From an uncultured Porphyromonadaceae bacterium (GTDB lineage Bacteria > Bacteroidota > Bacteroidia > Bacteroidales > Muribaculaceae): DNA of 32,060 nt. Of this stretch, positions 8,959-16,954 are shown piece after piece; the first letter of the stretch is position 1, and each line of letters begins with the position of its first letter. The stretch lies in NCBI GenBank assembly GCA_900540205.1, contig UQER01000027.1, positions 1 to 32,060 on the forward strand. Direction: 5' to 3'. The notes beneath the pieces are model-generated. The model was not told the DNA's origin, searched no databases, and saw nothing but the letters and a program-made list of their open reading frames with translations. The translations under genes were made by a program, and so were the position numbers.

Positions 8959-9711
8959 TTGGACACTTGCATATCTATCATAACTCCATGTTTCAACGGC
9001 GCACAGACCATCAGTGAAACGATAGAGTCGGTTTTAAACCAGCGGCATCAGAATTGGGAAATGATAATAGTTGATGATGTATCTACGGATGCTTCTCCTG
9101 CTATTATAAGAAGTTACGCTGCTAAGGATGCGAGGATCAGATACCTGAGAACGGACGCCCCGTCGGGTTCTCCGGCTTTACCGCGCAATATAGGGATTGA
9201 CAATGCGTGTGGAAGGTTCATCGCATTTCTTGATGCCGATGACGTGTGGCTGCCTGAAAAGCTTGAAAAACAGGTGGCCTTTATGACTGCCAGAAATTGC
9301 CCGTTGTCGTATTCGTATTATGAGAAGATGGATTGGCAGGGGAATAGGAATGAGCGGATTGTGCGCACGCGTGATTTGACAACATATGGCAGTATCCTGA
9401 AATCCAACTCTATTCCGTGCCTCACTTCAATGATTCGCCGGGATGCAGTGGGTGACACACGGTTTAAACAAATTCCTCAAGAGGATTTCTGCTTTTGGCT
9501 TGATATTCTGAAAAAGGGCTATACGGCACTGAATATGTGTGAAGTTACGGCTCTTTATCGGGAAGCTCCCGCATCTCGTTCGTCAAATAAGCTGGACATG
9601 TTCAAGGGATACTGGAATGTGATTCGCAATCATCAGCGCATAGCCTTTCTGCCGGCATGCTATTATATGATGACCTACACGGTATTGGGCATTGCCAAAT
9701 ACCTGAAATAA
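8959..9711 (+). CDS. GT2 family glycosyltransferase with a TTG start
   Basis: The 250-residue enzyme has a full GT2 N-terminal domain: ISIITPCFNGAQTISETIES (5-24), EMIIVDDVSTD (34-44), and the metal site FLDADDVWLPEKL with DADD at 92-95. The EDFCFWLDILKKG segment (about 175-187) carries the catalytic-base ED. It resembles TuaG-like transferases. No ATG lies upstream of the essential first strand; the first internal ATG falls inside the fold. Translation therefore very likely begins at the TTG at 8959, and an ATT or ATA start cannot be excluded. Base composition is intermediate: richer in G+C than the genes before it, poorer than the epimerase after it. The gene may mark the right edge of the acquired block. 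Confidence 0.83.
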   Translation: MDTCISIITPCFNGAQTISETIESVLNQRHQNWEMIIVDDVSTDASPAIIRSYAAKDARIRYLRTDAPSGSPALPRNIGIDNACGRFIAFLDADDVWLPEKLEKQVAFMTARNCPLSYSYYEKMDWQGNRNERIVRTRDLTTYGSILKSNSIPCLTSMIRRDAVGDTRFKQIPQEDFCFWLDILKKGYTALNMCEVTALYREAPASRSSNKLDMFKGYWNVIRNHQRIAFLPACYYMMTYTVLGIAKYLK

Positions 9712-9746
9712 ATACACACAATCTAACAGACAGAAAATTAAGTGTT

Positions 9747-10742
9747 ATGAAGATAGCAATGATAGGTGCCAGCGGATTCGTTGGCACAAGACTTCTTGGC
9801 CTTCTCGGGGAGGAGCCGCAGAAGTATGACTGCAAGAACATCGACCTGCTGCCGAGCCATTTTTTCAATGACGTCACCGTAATCGGAGATGTGCGCGAGC
9901 AGCAGCAGATGGACCGTGAACTTGCCGGAGCCGACGTGGTGGTGCTTCTGGCGGCGCAACACCGCGACGACGTGTCGCCCGTGTCGCTCTATTACGACAC
10001 CAACGTGGGCGGCATGGAGGTGACACTCCGCGCCATGGAAAAGAACGGATGCCGCCGCATCGTTTTCTTCTCGTCGGTGGCGGTCTACGGTCTGAACAAA
10101 CACAATCCCGACGAGACCCACCCTGCCGATCCGTTCAACCACTACGGCAAATCGAAATGGCAGGCCGAGGAGGTGCTGCAGCGGTGGTATGAGAGCCACC
10201 CCGACTGGAACATCGACGTCATCCGCCCCACGGTGATTTTCGGCGAACGCAACCGCGGAAACGTCTACAATCTGTTGCGCCAGATTTCGTCCGGAAAATT
10301 CCTGATGGTGGGGAAAGGCGAGAACCGCAAGTCAATGGCATACGTGGGCAATATCGTGGCTTTCGTCAAGTTCATGATTGACAATGTGACAGAAGGCTAC
10401 AATGTGTTCAACTACATCGACAAGCCCGACAACAACATGAACCAGCTTGTGGCACACGTAAGCAAAGTGCTTGGCAAGCATATCCCCGCCACGCATTTCC
10501 CCTACTGGATGGGCATGGCCGGAGGCTATTGCTTCGACCTGCTGGCAAAAATCACTGGCAAGAAACTGGCCATCAGCTCGGTGCGTGTGAAAAAATTCTG
10601 TGCCACCACCGAATTCGATGCCACGAAAGCGCATTCCAGCGGCTTCAAGGCGCCGTACACACTTGACGAAGGATTGGCACGCACCCTCGAATTCGAGTTC
10701 GTGCATCCCCGCACCGACGATATAACCTTCAAAACGGAGTAA
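9747..10742 (+). CDS. NAD-dependent nucleotide-sugar epimerase/dehydratase (extended SDR)
   Basis: A 331-residue extended short-chain dehydrogenase. The NAD-binding GASGFVG is at 7-13, the active-site Ser region SSVAVYG at 109-115, and the catalytic YGKSK gives Y133 and K137. The later RPTVIFGERNRGNVYNLL and the MAYVGNIVAF segment are typical of sugar-nucleotide epimerases and reductases at the end of Bacteroidales polysaccharide loci. The ATG at 9747 fits the Rossmann start MKIAMIGAS; longer readings upstream run into the preceding gene and are not needed. It is high in G+C, unlike the AT-rich genes before it, and is followed by a strong terminator. Which C4-epimerase, reductase or dehydratase reaction it catalyses is not decided by the motifs. 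In related loci the partner is an initiating sugar-phosphate transferase, which is not seen here. Confidence 0.83.
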   Translation: MKIAMIGASGFVGTRLLGLLGEEPQKYDCKNIDLLPSHFFNDVTVIGDVREQQQMDRELAGADVVVLLAAQHRDDVSPVSLYYDTNVGGMEVTLRAMEKNGCRRIVFFSSVAVYGLNKHNPDETHPADPFNHYGKSKWQAEEVLQRWYESHPDWNIDVIRPTVIFGERNRGNVYNLLRQISSGKFLMVGKGENRKSMAYVGNIVAFVKFMIDNVTEGYNVFNYIDKPDNNMNQLVAHVSKVLGKHIPATHFPYWMGMAGGYCFDLLAKITGKKLAISSVRVKKFCATTEFDATKAHSSGFKAPYTLDEGLARTLEFEFVHPRTDDITFKTE

Positions 10743-10793
10743 CCTCCGAGGTGCGGACTGCATCACGTCTCCGCGCTAATCTCTATTGAAACG

Positions 10794-10840
10794 ACCACGG
10801 CCGCAGCATCCATCCGGATGGCGCGGCCGTGGTGTTTTTA
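10794..10840 (+). terminator. rho-independent terminator of the polysaccharide locus
   Basis: A perfect 11-bp stem (ACCACGGCCGC at 10794-10804 with its complement at 10823-10833) encloses a smaller CCATCCGGATGG palindrome (10810-10821). It is followed by GTTTTTA, a U-tract in the + direction. It ends transcription after the epimerase gene. In the - direction the flanking T-run is weak, so it mainly serves the + strand. Confidence 0.85.
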
Positions 10841-10852
10841 TCGGGAATTGAA

Positions 10853-10889
10853 TGTAAAATCCTGCATCCTGCATCGTGCATTGTGCATC
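10853..10889. repeat. TGCATC-rich repeat, left copy
   Basis: A short stretch of tandem TGCATC(C/G) and GTGCAT units preceded by TGTAAAATCC. A similar stretch in the same orientation is at 11255-11306. Together they bracket the MNT-type nucleotidyltransferase gene. Confidence 0.55.
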
Positions 10890-10897
10890 AGAAAAGT

Positions 10898-11188
10898 TCA
10901 TCTCTCATAAATCAGGATTTTATCGGCGTCGACGGTGGGGCGTACCCATGGCAGGAGGGCATTGTCGGCCACTATGTCGACGGGGCGGTGGAGGAGCTTT
11001 TCCAGTGAGATTATAAGGTCGGCATGTTTCAGCAGACCGACGCGTGCCGATTTGTCGAACGTTACAAGAATGTCGACATCGCTTTTTTCTGTGGCCTCGC
11101 CGCGAGCATACGAACCGAACAGCCAAGCTTTCACAATGGGCTGCCCGGCAAAGTAGTTGCGGATGGCGTTGAGGTCTAACGTGCTCAT
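10898..11188 (-). CDS. MNT-type minimal nucleotidyltransferase (orphan MntA-like)
   Basis: The 96-residue protein is a minimal nucleotidyltransferase of the pol-beta fold. The hallmark is GSYARGEATEKSDVDIL: G25-S26, then D37 and D39 (the GSx10DxD motif), with the third acidic residue D71 in PVDIV. In characterised systems such proteins (MntA) pair with a HEPN toxin (HepT) and neutralise it by adding AMP to its active site. Here no HEPN gene is adjacent: the next gene on the - strand side is far upstream and the epimerase is convergent. It has its own promoter at 11206-11237, so it is not simply the tail of the fimbrial operon. It may be an orphan antitoxin, a housekeeping nucleotidyltransferase, or the survivor of a lost toxin-antitoxin pair. 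Confidence 0.85.
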   Translation of the reverse strand: MSTLDLNAIRNYFAGQPIVKAWLFGSYARGEATEKSDVDILVTFDKSARVGLLKHADLIISLEKLLHRPVDIVADNALLPWVRPTVDADKILIYER

Positions 11189-11205
11189 GACATGTGCGTT
11201 TTCTG

Positions 11206-11237
11206 CAAATATAGCGACTTTACATTATAATAACAAA
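11206..11237 (-). promoter_or_regulatory. Bacteroidetes-type promoter for the MNT gene
   Basis: Read on the - strand, a TTTG (-33) at 11237-11234 is followed after 20 nt by TATATTTG (-7 box) at 11213-11206, an exact match to TAnnTTTG. The start of transcription would fall near 11200, about 12 nt before the ATG at 11188. Confidence 0.65.
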
Positions 11238-11254
11238 TAGCAGCCGATTTTGTA

Positions 11255-11306
11255 TGTGAAATCCTGCATCGTGAATCGTGCATCGTGCATCGTAAATTGT
11301 GCATCG
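11255..11306. repeat. TGCATC-rich repeat, right copy
   Basis: TGTGAAATCCTGCATC followed by further GTGCATC and GTGAATC units. This is the counterpart of 10853-10889 on the other side of the nucleotidyltransferase gene. It lies directly after the end of the fimbrial operon and I see no clear terminator hairpin there. Confidence 0.55.
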
Positions 11307-11308
11307 CC

Positions 11309-13903
11309 TCAGGGGAGGGAGAGGGTGGTGACGGGATTCTGGGGGTCGAAGGCGGGGAGTGATACGTCTGTGCGGGAGAAAGCCGGGGTCTCATCGCCGT
11401 TGTTCACCGTAATGGAGGTGGCTCCCTTAGGGATGTCGTAGTAGAAGGCGTTTGCGCCGCAGGTGTACATCTTCGGCCATGATGCCGGAGTGGCGTAACT
11501 GCCGCCAGTCCATGACAGATATAGCTTTGTGGCGGGTACGTCAGTGAGAATGATGCGGCGGCGGCCGTCGGCGGGGGAGGGGATGTTCCAGCCCACCGGG
11601 GGCTCGGGGCCCTGGAGGCAGCGCACGGGCATGGCTTTATAGGCGCCGATGCCGTCGGTGTTGACGCTGCTGCGGGTGGCCAGACGCATGTTGCCGAGGT
11701 TCGCAGACGGGCCGTAGACGTCGAGATACATGAACCAGTAGCCGTACTCTGGGCTGTCCTCGGAGAAGCCCTGGTTGCCGCTCAGCGCGGTGCGCGACCA
11801 CAGGCAGGTGTGGCTTTCGTCCTTGTGGATGCTCCCCTCCATGTAGCCCGACATGGGGAAATAGAGTTCCGTCAGGCTTCCTTCGGTCACGGTGAGGGCA
11901 ACGGTGCCTTCGGTGTCGCCGCTCGGTTTGATGCCGAGCTGCTGCAGGTGATAGGCCTCCGGCACGATGTATCCTTCGGGGGGAAGGGCTTCTATGAGGT
12001 GGGTGTCCGATTTGCGTTCGGCAATCTTGAAGTATCCGCCGCGCGAGCCGATGTTGCCGCGCGACTGCACTCCGTCGGGCGAGTAGAAGCGGTTGCCGGT
12101 GGCTGCCATGTCGCGGTCGAGCACGTAATAGTCCTGGCCGTTAACGTTTACACGTACCTGCTCATAGTAGAACCATCCCGTGCGCTCGGCGCTCTCGTCG
12201 GGACCAGGAATCTGGTAGGCGCCGGTGAGGCGGTGGAACAGTCCGCGGTGGAACACGTCGTAGGTCACCGTCACCACGTCGTTGCGGGCAGCTCCGCGGT
12301 TGGTGATGCGGATCTGGGCGGTCCACATGGCGTAGTTCCTCGTGTCTGTGCAGTGCACCTCCCAGTTCGAGCCTACATGGGTGAGACTGATTTTGTCGCT
12401 GCCGCTGAGCACTTCGCCTTCATCGCCCTCTTTGAATGGGATGGTGTAGTGGTATTTGTTGTTGTACACCCGGAAATGCAGCCCGTTGTTGCGAGCCACA
12501 CGCATCTCCTCTTCCGTGGCGCCCTGCAGCTCGTTGTCCACGAAGTTGAAATAGTCGTAGCTCTCGCCGTGATATTCAAGATTGTGGATCATCACGCGGC
12601 GCGTGGCGTCGCGCTTGAAGTCGGTGCCCTCCTGGGTGATGCGCACGGTGCGCATGAGGTCGCCCGAACGGATGGTCACCACCGCCTTGCGCGGGTTCTC
12701 CGAGCGGTCGTTGGCCGTCAGGTCGAACGTGAGGGTGTATTCGGTGCACGGGCTCTGTGTGGCGCTCTCCTCCACGGAGGTCGAGGCCGTCTGCGTGTAT
12801 CCGGTAAGCCAGTCGTTGGCTTCGGCGGGGATGCTGACGGTGTACTGCGGGTCGCCCTCCTTGGCTGGGGTGTAGGAGGTCACGAGTTTCACTTCGGTGG
12901 AGCGTCCGTCGCAGGCCACCTTTACATCGGGGCTTATGCCGAGCAGATAGTCGCGGCACGCTATGATGTTATAGATTGTAGCGTTATCGTCGTGCAGTTC
13001 GGTGGTCATGCGGTTGTCGGGGCGAGAAGCCACGGCTTCCTCCTCCGTGGGCCAGCCGCAGTCGTTCACGTCCGTTATGGTAAAGATATAGCGATGGTTG
13101 CGCAGCAGGGCAATCTCATCTCCGGCGGCCTCGCCGTCGGAGTCCGAGGGGACATATCCAACCTTGTACCATCCTTCTGTGCCTTGGTATGTGCCTTTAA
13201 TAATGAGGAAACATTTGCCGGCCGCAGCCTCGTAGTGGTAGTGCGGCGTGCCGTCGGCGGCCATCTTCACGCCGTCGGCGGAATAGGAGATGCCTGCCGG
13301 TAGGGCAGGGGCGGTCAGGTCGGCCGAGCCAACCAGTCCGCTTGAGGGGATGCCATAGAATTTCACCTGCTTGACGGTGAACCCCGGGGCATTAGAGGTC
13401 AGTTCGGTGCGTGCCACCGAGCGTGTCAGCGTCACCGACGGGTTGTCGGTCTGCAGCTCGGCAAGTGTGGCCGAGCCGAAGAACACTATGTCGGTGCGGG
13501 TGCCAGGGTCACCGGTCATCCCGACGGTGGTGGCGTCGGCGCCCAGAGTTGCCCCATAGTTGGCCACAAGCTGCACCGATGCCGCATCGGAGGCGATAGG
13601 CAGAGTCACCTCATAGGTGGCACCGCTGCCCGTGATCTGCGATTGGTCTACTGTTGCTTCCGACAGATATTTGCCTTCATTGTCAATAAAAACCACCGCC
13701 AGTGTGTTTATGGCGCAGTCGTCAACGGTGGCTGCGCGTGAACCGGTTTTGAACCCCGGCAACCGCAGCGTCAGTTTCACGCTGTCGGCGTCGCGCAGCT
13801 CCGGTTCGAGCCACTGCGAAGTGTCGTCGCTGCATCCTGCGAGGAGCAGACAGCAGAGCAATATGTTGATTATGCTTGGTTTCATCGTTCTGAATTTATC
13901 CAT
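11309..13903 (-). CDS. large fimbrial lipoprotein with BACON and FISUMP-like domains
   Basis: The 864-residue product is an exported lipoprotein: a hydrophobic stretch ends in LLAGCSDD, the lipobox cysteine being about residue 24. An ATG at 13885, giving MKPSIINILL, is an equally good or better start. After a fimbrillin-like beta-rich N-terminal part (about 40-300) there is a BACON-like domain (about 320-425, ending in RKAVVTIRSGDLMRTVRITQ). The C-terminal part contains the FISUMP-like pattern YYVLDRDMAATGNRFYS, YFPMSGY, LWSRTAL and MPVRCLQG (about 600-770), then a last beta domain. This is the last gene of the fimbrial operon, 30 bp after the previous one. The position and the adhesin-type domains suggest a tip or accessory subunit that contacts ligand. 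The ligand is unknown. Confidence 0.75.
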   Translation of the reverse strand: MDKFRTMKPSIINILLCCLLLAGCSDDTSQWLEPELRDADSVKLTLRLPGFKTGSRAATVDDCAINTLAVVFIDNEGKYLSEATVDQSQITGSGATYEVTLPIASDAASVQLVANYGATLGADATTVGMTGDPGTRTDIVFFGSATLAELQTDNPSVTLTRSVARTELTSNAPGFTVKQVKFYGIPSSGLVGSADLTAPALPAGISYSADGVKMAADGTPHYHYEAAAGKCFLIIKGTYQGTEGWYKVGYVPSDSDGEAAGDEIALLRNHRYIFTITDVNDCGWPTEEEAVASRPDNRMTTELHDDNATIYNIIACRDYLLGISPDVKVACDGRSTEVKLVTSYTPAKEGDPQYTVSIPAEANDWLTGYTQTASTSVEESATQSPCTEYTLTFDLTANDRSENPRKAVVTIRSGDLMRTVRITQEGTDFKRDATRRVMIHNLEYHGESYDYFNFVDNELQGATEEEMRVARNNGLHFRVYNNKYHYTIPFKEGDEGEVLSGSDKISLTHVGSNWEVHCTDTRNYAMWTAQIRITNRGAARNDVVTVTYDVFHRGLFHRLTGAYQIPGPDESAERTGWFYYEQVRVNVNGQDYYVLDRDMAATGNRFYSPDGVQSRGNIGSRGGYFKIAERKSDTHLIEALPPEGYIVPEAYHLQQLGIKPSGDTEGTVALTVTEGSLTELYFPMSGYMEGSIHKDESHTCLWSRTALSGNQGFSEDSPEYGYWFMYLDVYGPSANLGNMRLATRSSVNTDGIGAYKAMPVRCLQGPEPPVGWNIPSPADGRRRIILTDVPATKLYLSWTGGSYATPASWPKMYTCGANAFYYDIPKGATSITVNNGDETPAFSRTDVSLPAFDPQNPVTTLSLP

Positions 13904-13933
13904 GCTGAAACTGGTTACGGCGTATCCTGCCGC

Positions 13934-16891
13934 TTATGGCCGGTCATCGATTACGAACCCACCGTTGTTACGGTAAGTCGGTTCTGTTCCTGAACCGATA
14001 GGTGTATTACCCGATTGATCTGACCCGTTGTTGCTGAATATAATCATATTATATTTCAATTCAATGTCAAGATACCACCATTGGCTGTCTGGCTCAAGCC
14101 GCTTCATGGCCACTCCCGGCCATGTGGTGCTATCTTTATTGTTTTCCTGTACCCAATAATGCATATATGGCGTTGGCCAATTGTCGAAATTTTTAAGATA
14201 CACTCGGCGCATGGCTGGTGGTTCAACATGCATGGGTGTGCGGCTCCATGTCCATTTGTTGTCTATCAGGTAGCAGTAGCCGCGGGCTGTATCATCCGAC
14301 GTGGCGAAGTTTTCACCACCGAAAATGGTGGTGGAAGTTCCGTCCTCGAAGTAATAAACTATGCTCTTGGCCAGATCGCCTGCCGGAGCCTTGAACACCG
14401 ACGGATAGTGGTACATTGTCACGCCATCAATGGTCTCGACTGTATGGGATAGGTTATTGCAGTAGATGCTGTAGGGTGTCGCAACGTTGTTTGCGTAGTT
14501 CTGCACGCCATAACTGATTGACCAGCTCTTCAGCGGTTTCTGGGTATAGACATCGTAAGTGGCGTTGACAATTTCAGGGCGAACATCATATACGCGGTAA
14601 TAGGGTGCACACAGCGGGTCGTAGAGCACCCAGCCCTCGCGGTCTTCATAGTCGAACAGCTGAATACCGGGGTCGAGGTGATGCGAGCAGCGATGGCGGT
14701 GTTGCCCCGTATCGGCATTAGGTGCCGAGTTGAAAATCATCAGAGTTTCGCCCGGACGGATGGTTTTGGTTGAACCGTCCTGCGAGTTAGCTGCTGTTTT
14801 GTCGGGTGCTATTTGAACATAGTACCAACCTGTGTTAGTGTCATCCTTAACCATCTCATCTCCTGGCCAGCCTTTAGATTCAGAGAATACCCACACGTAA
14901 TAATTAGGTATATTCCCCCCGACGGTTTCACCCATTTGCGTATAGGTATATAATTTCGGGGTGCTCCATCCGTCATTCCAGTTGTCTGAGCCTCCTTCGG
15001 TTGCAACAGCATTGAATTCAGCGTCTTTCCAGTCGTTTCCGCCCTGGTTGTCATTGATGGCGCGGAAATAGATGCGGTAATCGCCCACCGGAGGTTTCAC
15101 GTGTATGGTCACCGTCTTGGTAAGTTCGGGATGGCTGCCGTCACGTGGCGAAAGGGTTACGTTGAATGTGGTGGTTGTGCCGGGATTACACAGCGCCGTG
15201 GCCGTGAATGTTCCCACTGCCGCTGCCGGATCGGTGCATTCCAGTTTGATTCTGGCCGTTCCGTTGGTCAGTTCCACAGGAAAGTCTACCCCCTTGATGC
15301 CGCCCAGATTGGTCTGGAAGCGGAATGTCTTGGTATAGGTCGGGTGGTCATTTTGGCCCTCGAGCCAGCTGATTGTCACCTCTTCCGGCTCAACTTCGAA
15401 CAGCGGCTCAACGTTGTAGTCGACGTCAAGATATTTGCGCACATGGTTGGCCTGAATCCATATCTTTGTCTGTCCGGTGGGGGGAAACTTCGAGCCTTTC
15501 ACGAATTTCCCTATAGGTATGGCCGGATTTATGCGGAATTTTATTACTCGGCGCCGGGTGTCCTGTTCGTACTGGACTATCACGGGTTGGCCGTCGATGG
15601 TGGCGTCGCAGCCCATTACGACCTCGGGCGCATTCGATGTGTAATGTATGGAGTCTGTTTCAATGGAGGTCACTTTGGCCACGGTTTTGTCGACGGTCAG
15701 AGTGGTGTGGCCGGTGTGAGCCATCGGCACAGGCACCCAGTCGCTCACTTTCACGTCGGCCTGCAGTTCGGTGAATTCCGTGGTCTCAATCTGACCGATT
15801 ATCTCATAGTAGGTGCCGCGCGGGAACTGGCGCGGCTGGTCCTGACCGTTGGCGTGTCCCAGATGGATGGTGTAGGTGTTCACCGGGCCGGTAGGGATGC
15901 TGTTCATGTCTACGGTGCCGTCGGCCTTCGGGCTGTGTGTGCCGCTCACCACCACGGCCTCAATGGTCAGTTCGCTCTGTTCATCTTCGTTGCCGGTGTA
16001 GCGCTCGGGCAGATAGAGTGTGCCCTGGTACACCCATTTCGATGCATAGGAGGCCGGCACGCCCTTGGTGTCGGCTATCACATCCTCGTTGCCGCCGGCA
16101 TTGTCGTTGCGGGTCCACGAGGCGAAGTAGCGCCCCGGTGTGAGCGGCGCGTTGAATGTGTCGTCAGAGCTTGTGATGCCGCTCATTGGCGCACCGAGCA
16201 CCAATGGGGTTTCCTCTGAAAGCTTCTGGCCGTTCACGGCCTTGATTATCAGTCCGCAGTTGCCGAAGGCATCTTGTGTGTTCTGGTTGTTCTCTTTGTC
16301 GAAAATCAGGTTGTAGCGCACTTTCACGCAGGTGAACTGCAGGTTGGCCGTAACCACCGTGCCTCCGGGGTCCACCACGGTTTCGGCTACAGGCTCGTAG
16401 ATCATGGGGAGACGTCCCGGCCGGGGCAGTTCGGTGGGGGAGTAGGTGAGGCGCAACGCTTTCAGTTCCTCCTCGCTGCCCACTGTGGCGCATTGCGGCA
16501 TATTGGCCACCACATACACACGGTAGGAACCGGGCTCCACATCGCGCACCACATATTCCTTGTATCGTTCGTTGGCCATCTCATCGGCCGAGGGGGGCAG
16601 GAGCGTCCCTTTCAGTGTTACTGCTCCTGGTGCATCAGGATCGGCCGGAAACACGAAGTAGCGCAGGTCGGTGATGGTACGCTCGTCGTAGGTGGCGGGG
16701 GCGAGGTCGTCGGGCGACGGGTCGCCATCGGCACGCGATCCCGGTGCCGGAGCTCCCAGGCAGAGCGTTATCGTGCCGGGATGGGGCACGGGCAGCGAGT
16801 CGACGTAGTTGTCGGAGCAGGCCGTAAGCAGCCATCCGGCCAGGATGGCCAGTGCTGCAGACATTCTGAATCGTCGAATCATTGAAATCAT
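13934..16891 (-). CDS. large fimbrial lipoprotein with C-terminal CBM26-like starch-binding modules
   Basis: A 985-residue exported lipoprotein: MISMIRRFRMSAALAILAGW leads to LLTACSDNY, a clear lipobox. I use the ATG at 16891; longer readings add a Pro/His-rich segment with no signal function. The N-terminal half resembles fimbrillin-like subunits (residues about 35-370), followed by Ig-like beta domains. From about residue 600 come three tandem segments rich in Trp and Tyr. The last, VYLKNFDNWPTPYMHYWVQ followed by TWPGVAMKRL and NMIIFSNNG, fits the CBM26/starch-binding module 26 pattern; the first (YYVWVFSESKGWPGDEM, ending TLMIFNSAP) is similar. It sits between the anchor gene and the other large lipoprotein and is very likely a fimbrial tip or accessory adhesin that binds an alpha-glucan or related glycan. 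Glycan binding is inferred from the fold only. Confidence 0.75.
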   Translation of the reverse strand: MISMIRRFRMSAALAILAGWLLTACSDNYVDSLPVPHPGTITLCLGAPAPGSRADGDPSPDDLAPATYDERTITDLRYFVFPADPDAPGAVTLKGTLLPPSADEMANERYKEYVVRDVEPGSYRVYVVANMPQCATVGSEEELKALRLTYSPTELPRPGRLPMIYEPVAETVVDPGGTVVTANLQFTCVKVRYNLIFDKENNQNTQDAFGNCGLIIKAVNGQKLSEETPLVLGAPMSGITSSDDTFNAPLTPGRYFASWTRNDNAGGNEDVIADTKGVPASYASKWVYQGTLYLPERYTGNEDEQSELTIEAVVVSGTHSPKADGTVDMNSIPTGPVNTYTIHLGHANGQDQPRQFPRGTYYEIIGQIETTEFTELQADVKVSDWVPVPMAHTGHTTLTVDKTVAKVTSIETDSIHYTSNAPEVVMGCDATIDGQPVIVQYEQDTRRRVIKFRINPAIPIGKFVKGSKFPPTGQTKIWIQANHVRKYLDVDYNVEPLFEVEPEEVTISWLEGQNDHPTYTKTFRFQTNLGGIKGVDFPVELTNGTARIKLECTDPAAAVGTFTATALCNPGTTTTFNVTLSPRDGSHPELTKTVTIHVKPPVGDYRIYFRAINDNQGGNDWKDAEFNAVATEGGSDNWNDGWSTPKLYTYTQMGETVGGNIPNYYVWVFSESKGWPGDEMVKDDTNTGWYYVQIAPDKTAANSQDGSTKTIRPGETLMIFNSAPNADTGQHRHRCSHHLDPGIQLFDYEDREGWVLYDPLCAPYYRVYDVRPEIVNATYDVYTQKPLKSWSISYGVQNYANNVATPYSIYCNNLSHTVETIDGVTMYHYPSVFKAPAGDLAKSIVYYFEDGTSTTIFGGENFATSDDTARGYCYLIDNKWTWSRTPMHVEPPAMRRVYLKNFDNWPTPYMHYWVQENNKDSTTWPGVAMKRLEPDSQWWYLDIELKYNMIIFSNNGSDQSGNTPIGSGTEPTYRNNGGFVIDDRP

Positions 16892-16954
16892 GGTGATTGG
16901 TGGGTGAGGATGACAGCTTTCGGGGTTGTTTGAATCAAGTGGCACTAATTGCGT

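Noticed and set aside
10853..11306. CRISPR array formed by the TGCATC units
   Set aside because: Units are only 6-8 bases, without regular spacers, and no cas genes are present.
11810..13303. 497-residue open frame on the + strand opposite the fimbrial lipoprotein gene
   Set aside because: It is a mirror of a GC-rich gene, its composition is dominated by Val, Gly, Ala and His, and it has no recognisable motif.
15101..16219. 372-residue open frame on the + strand inside the CBM26-like gene
   Set aside because: Antisense shadow with skewed Gly/His/Val content; the - strand gene has a signal peptide and domain motifs.
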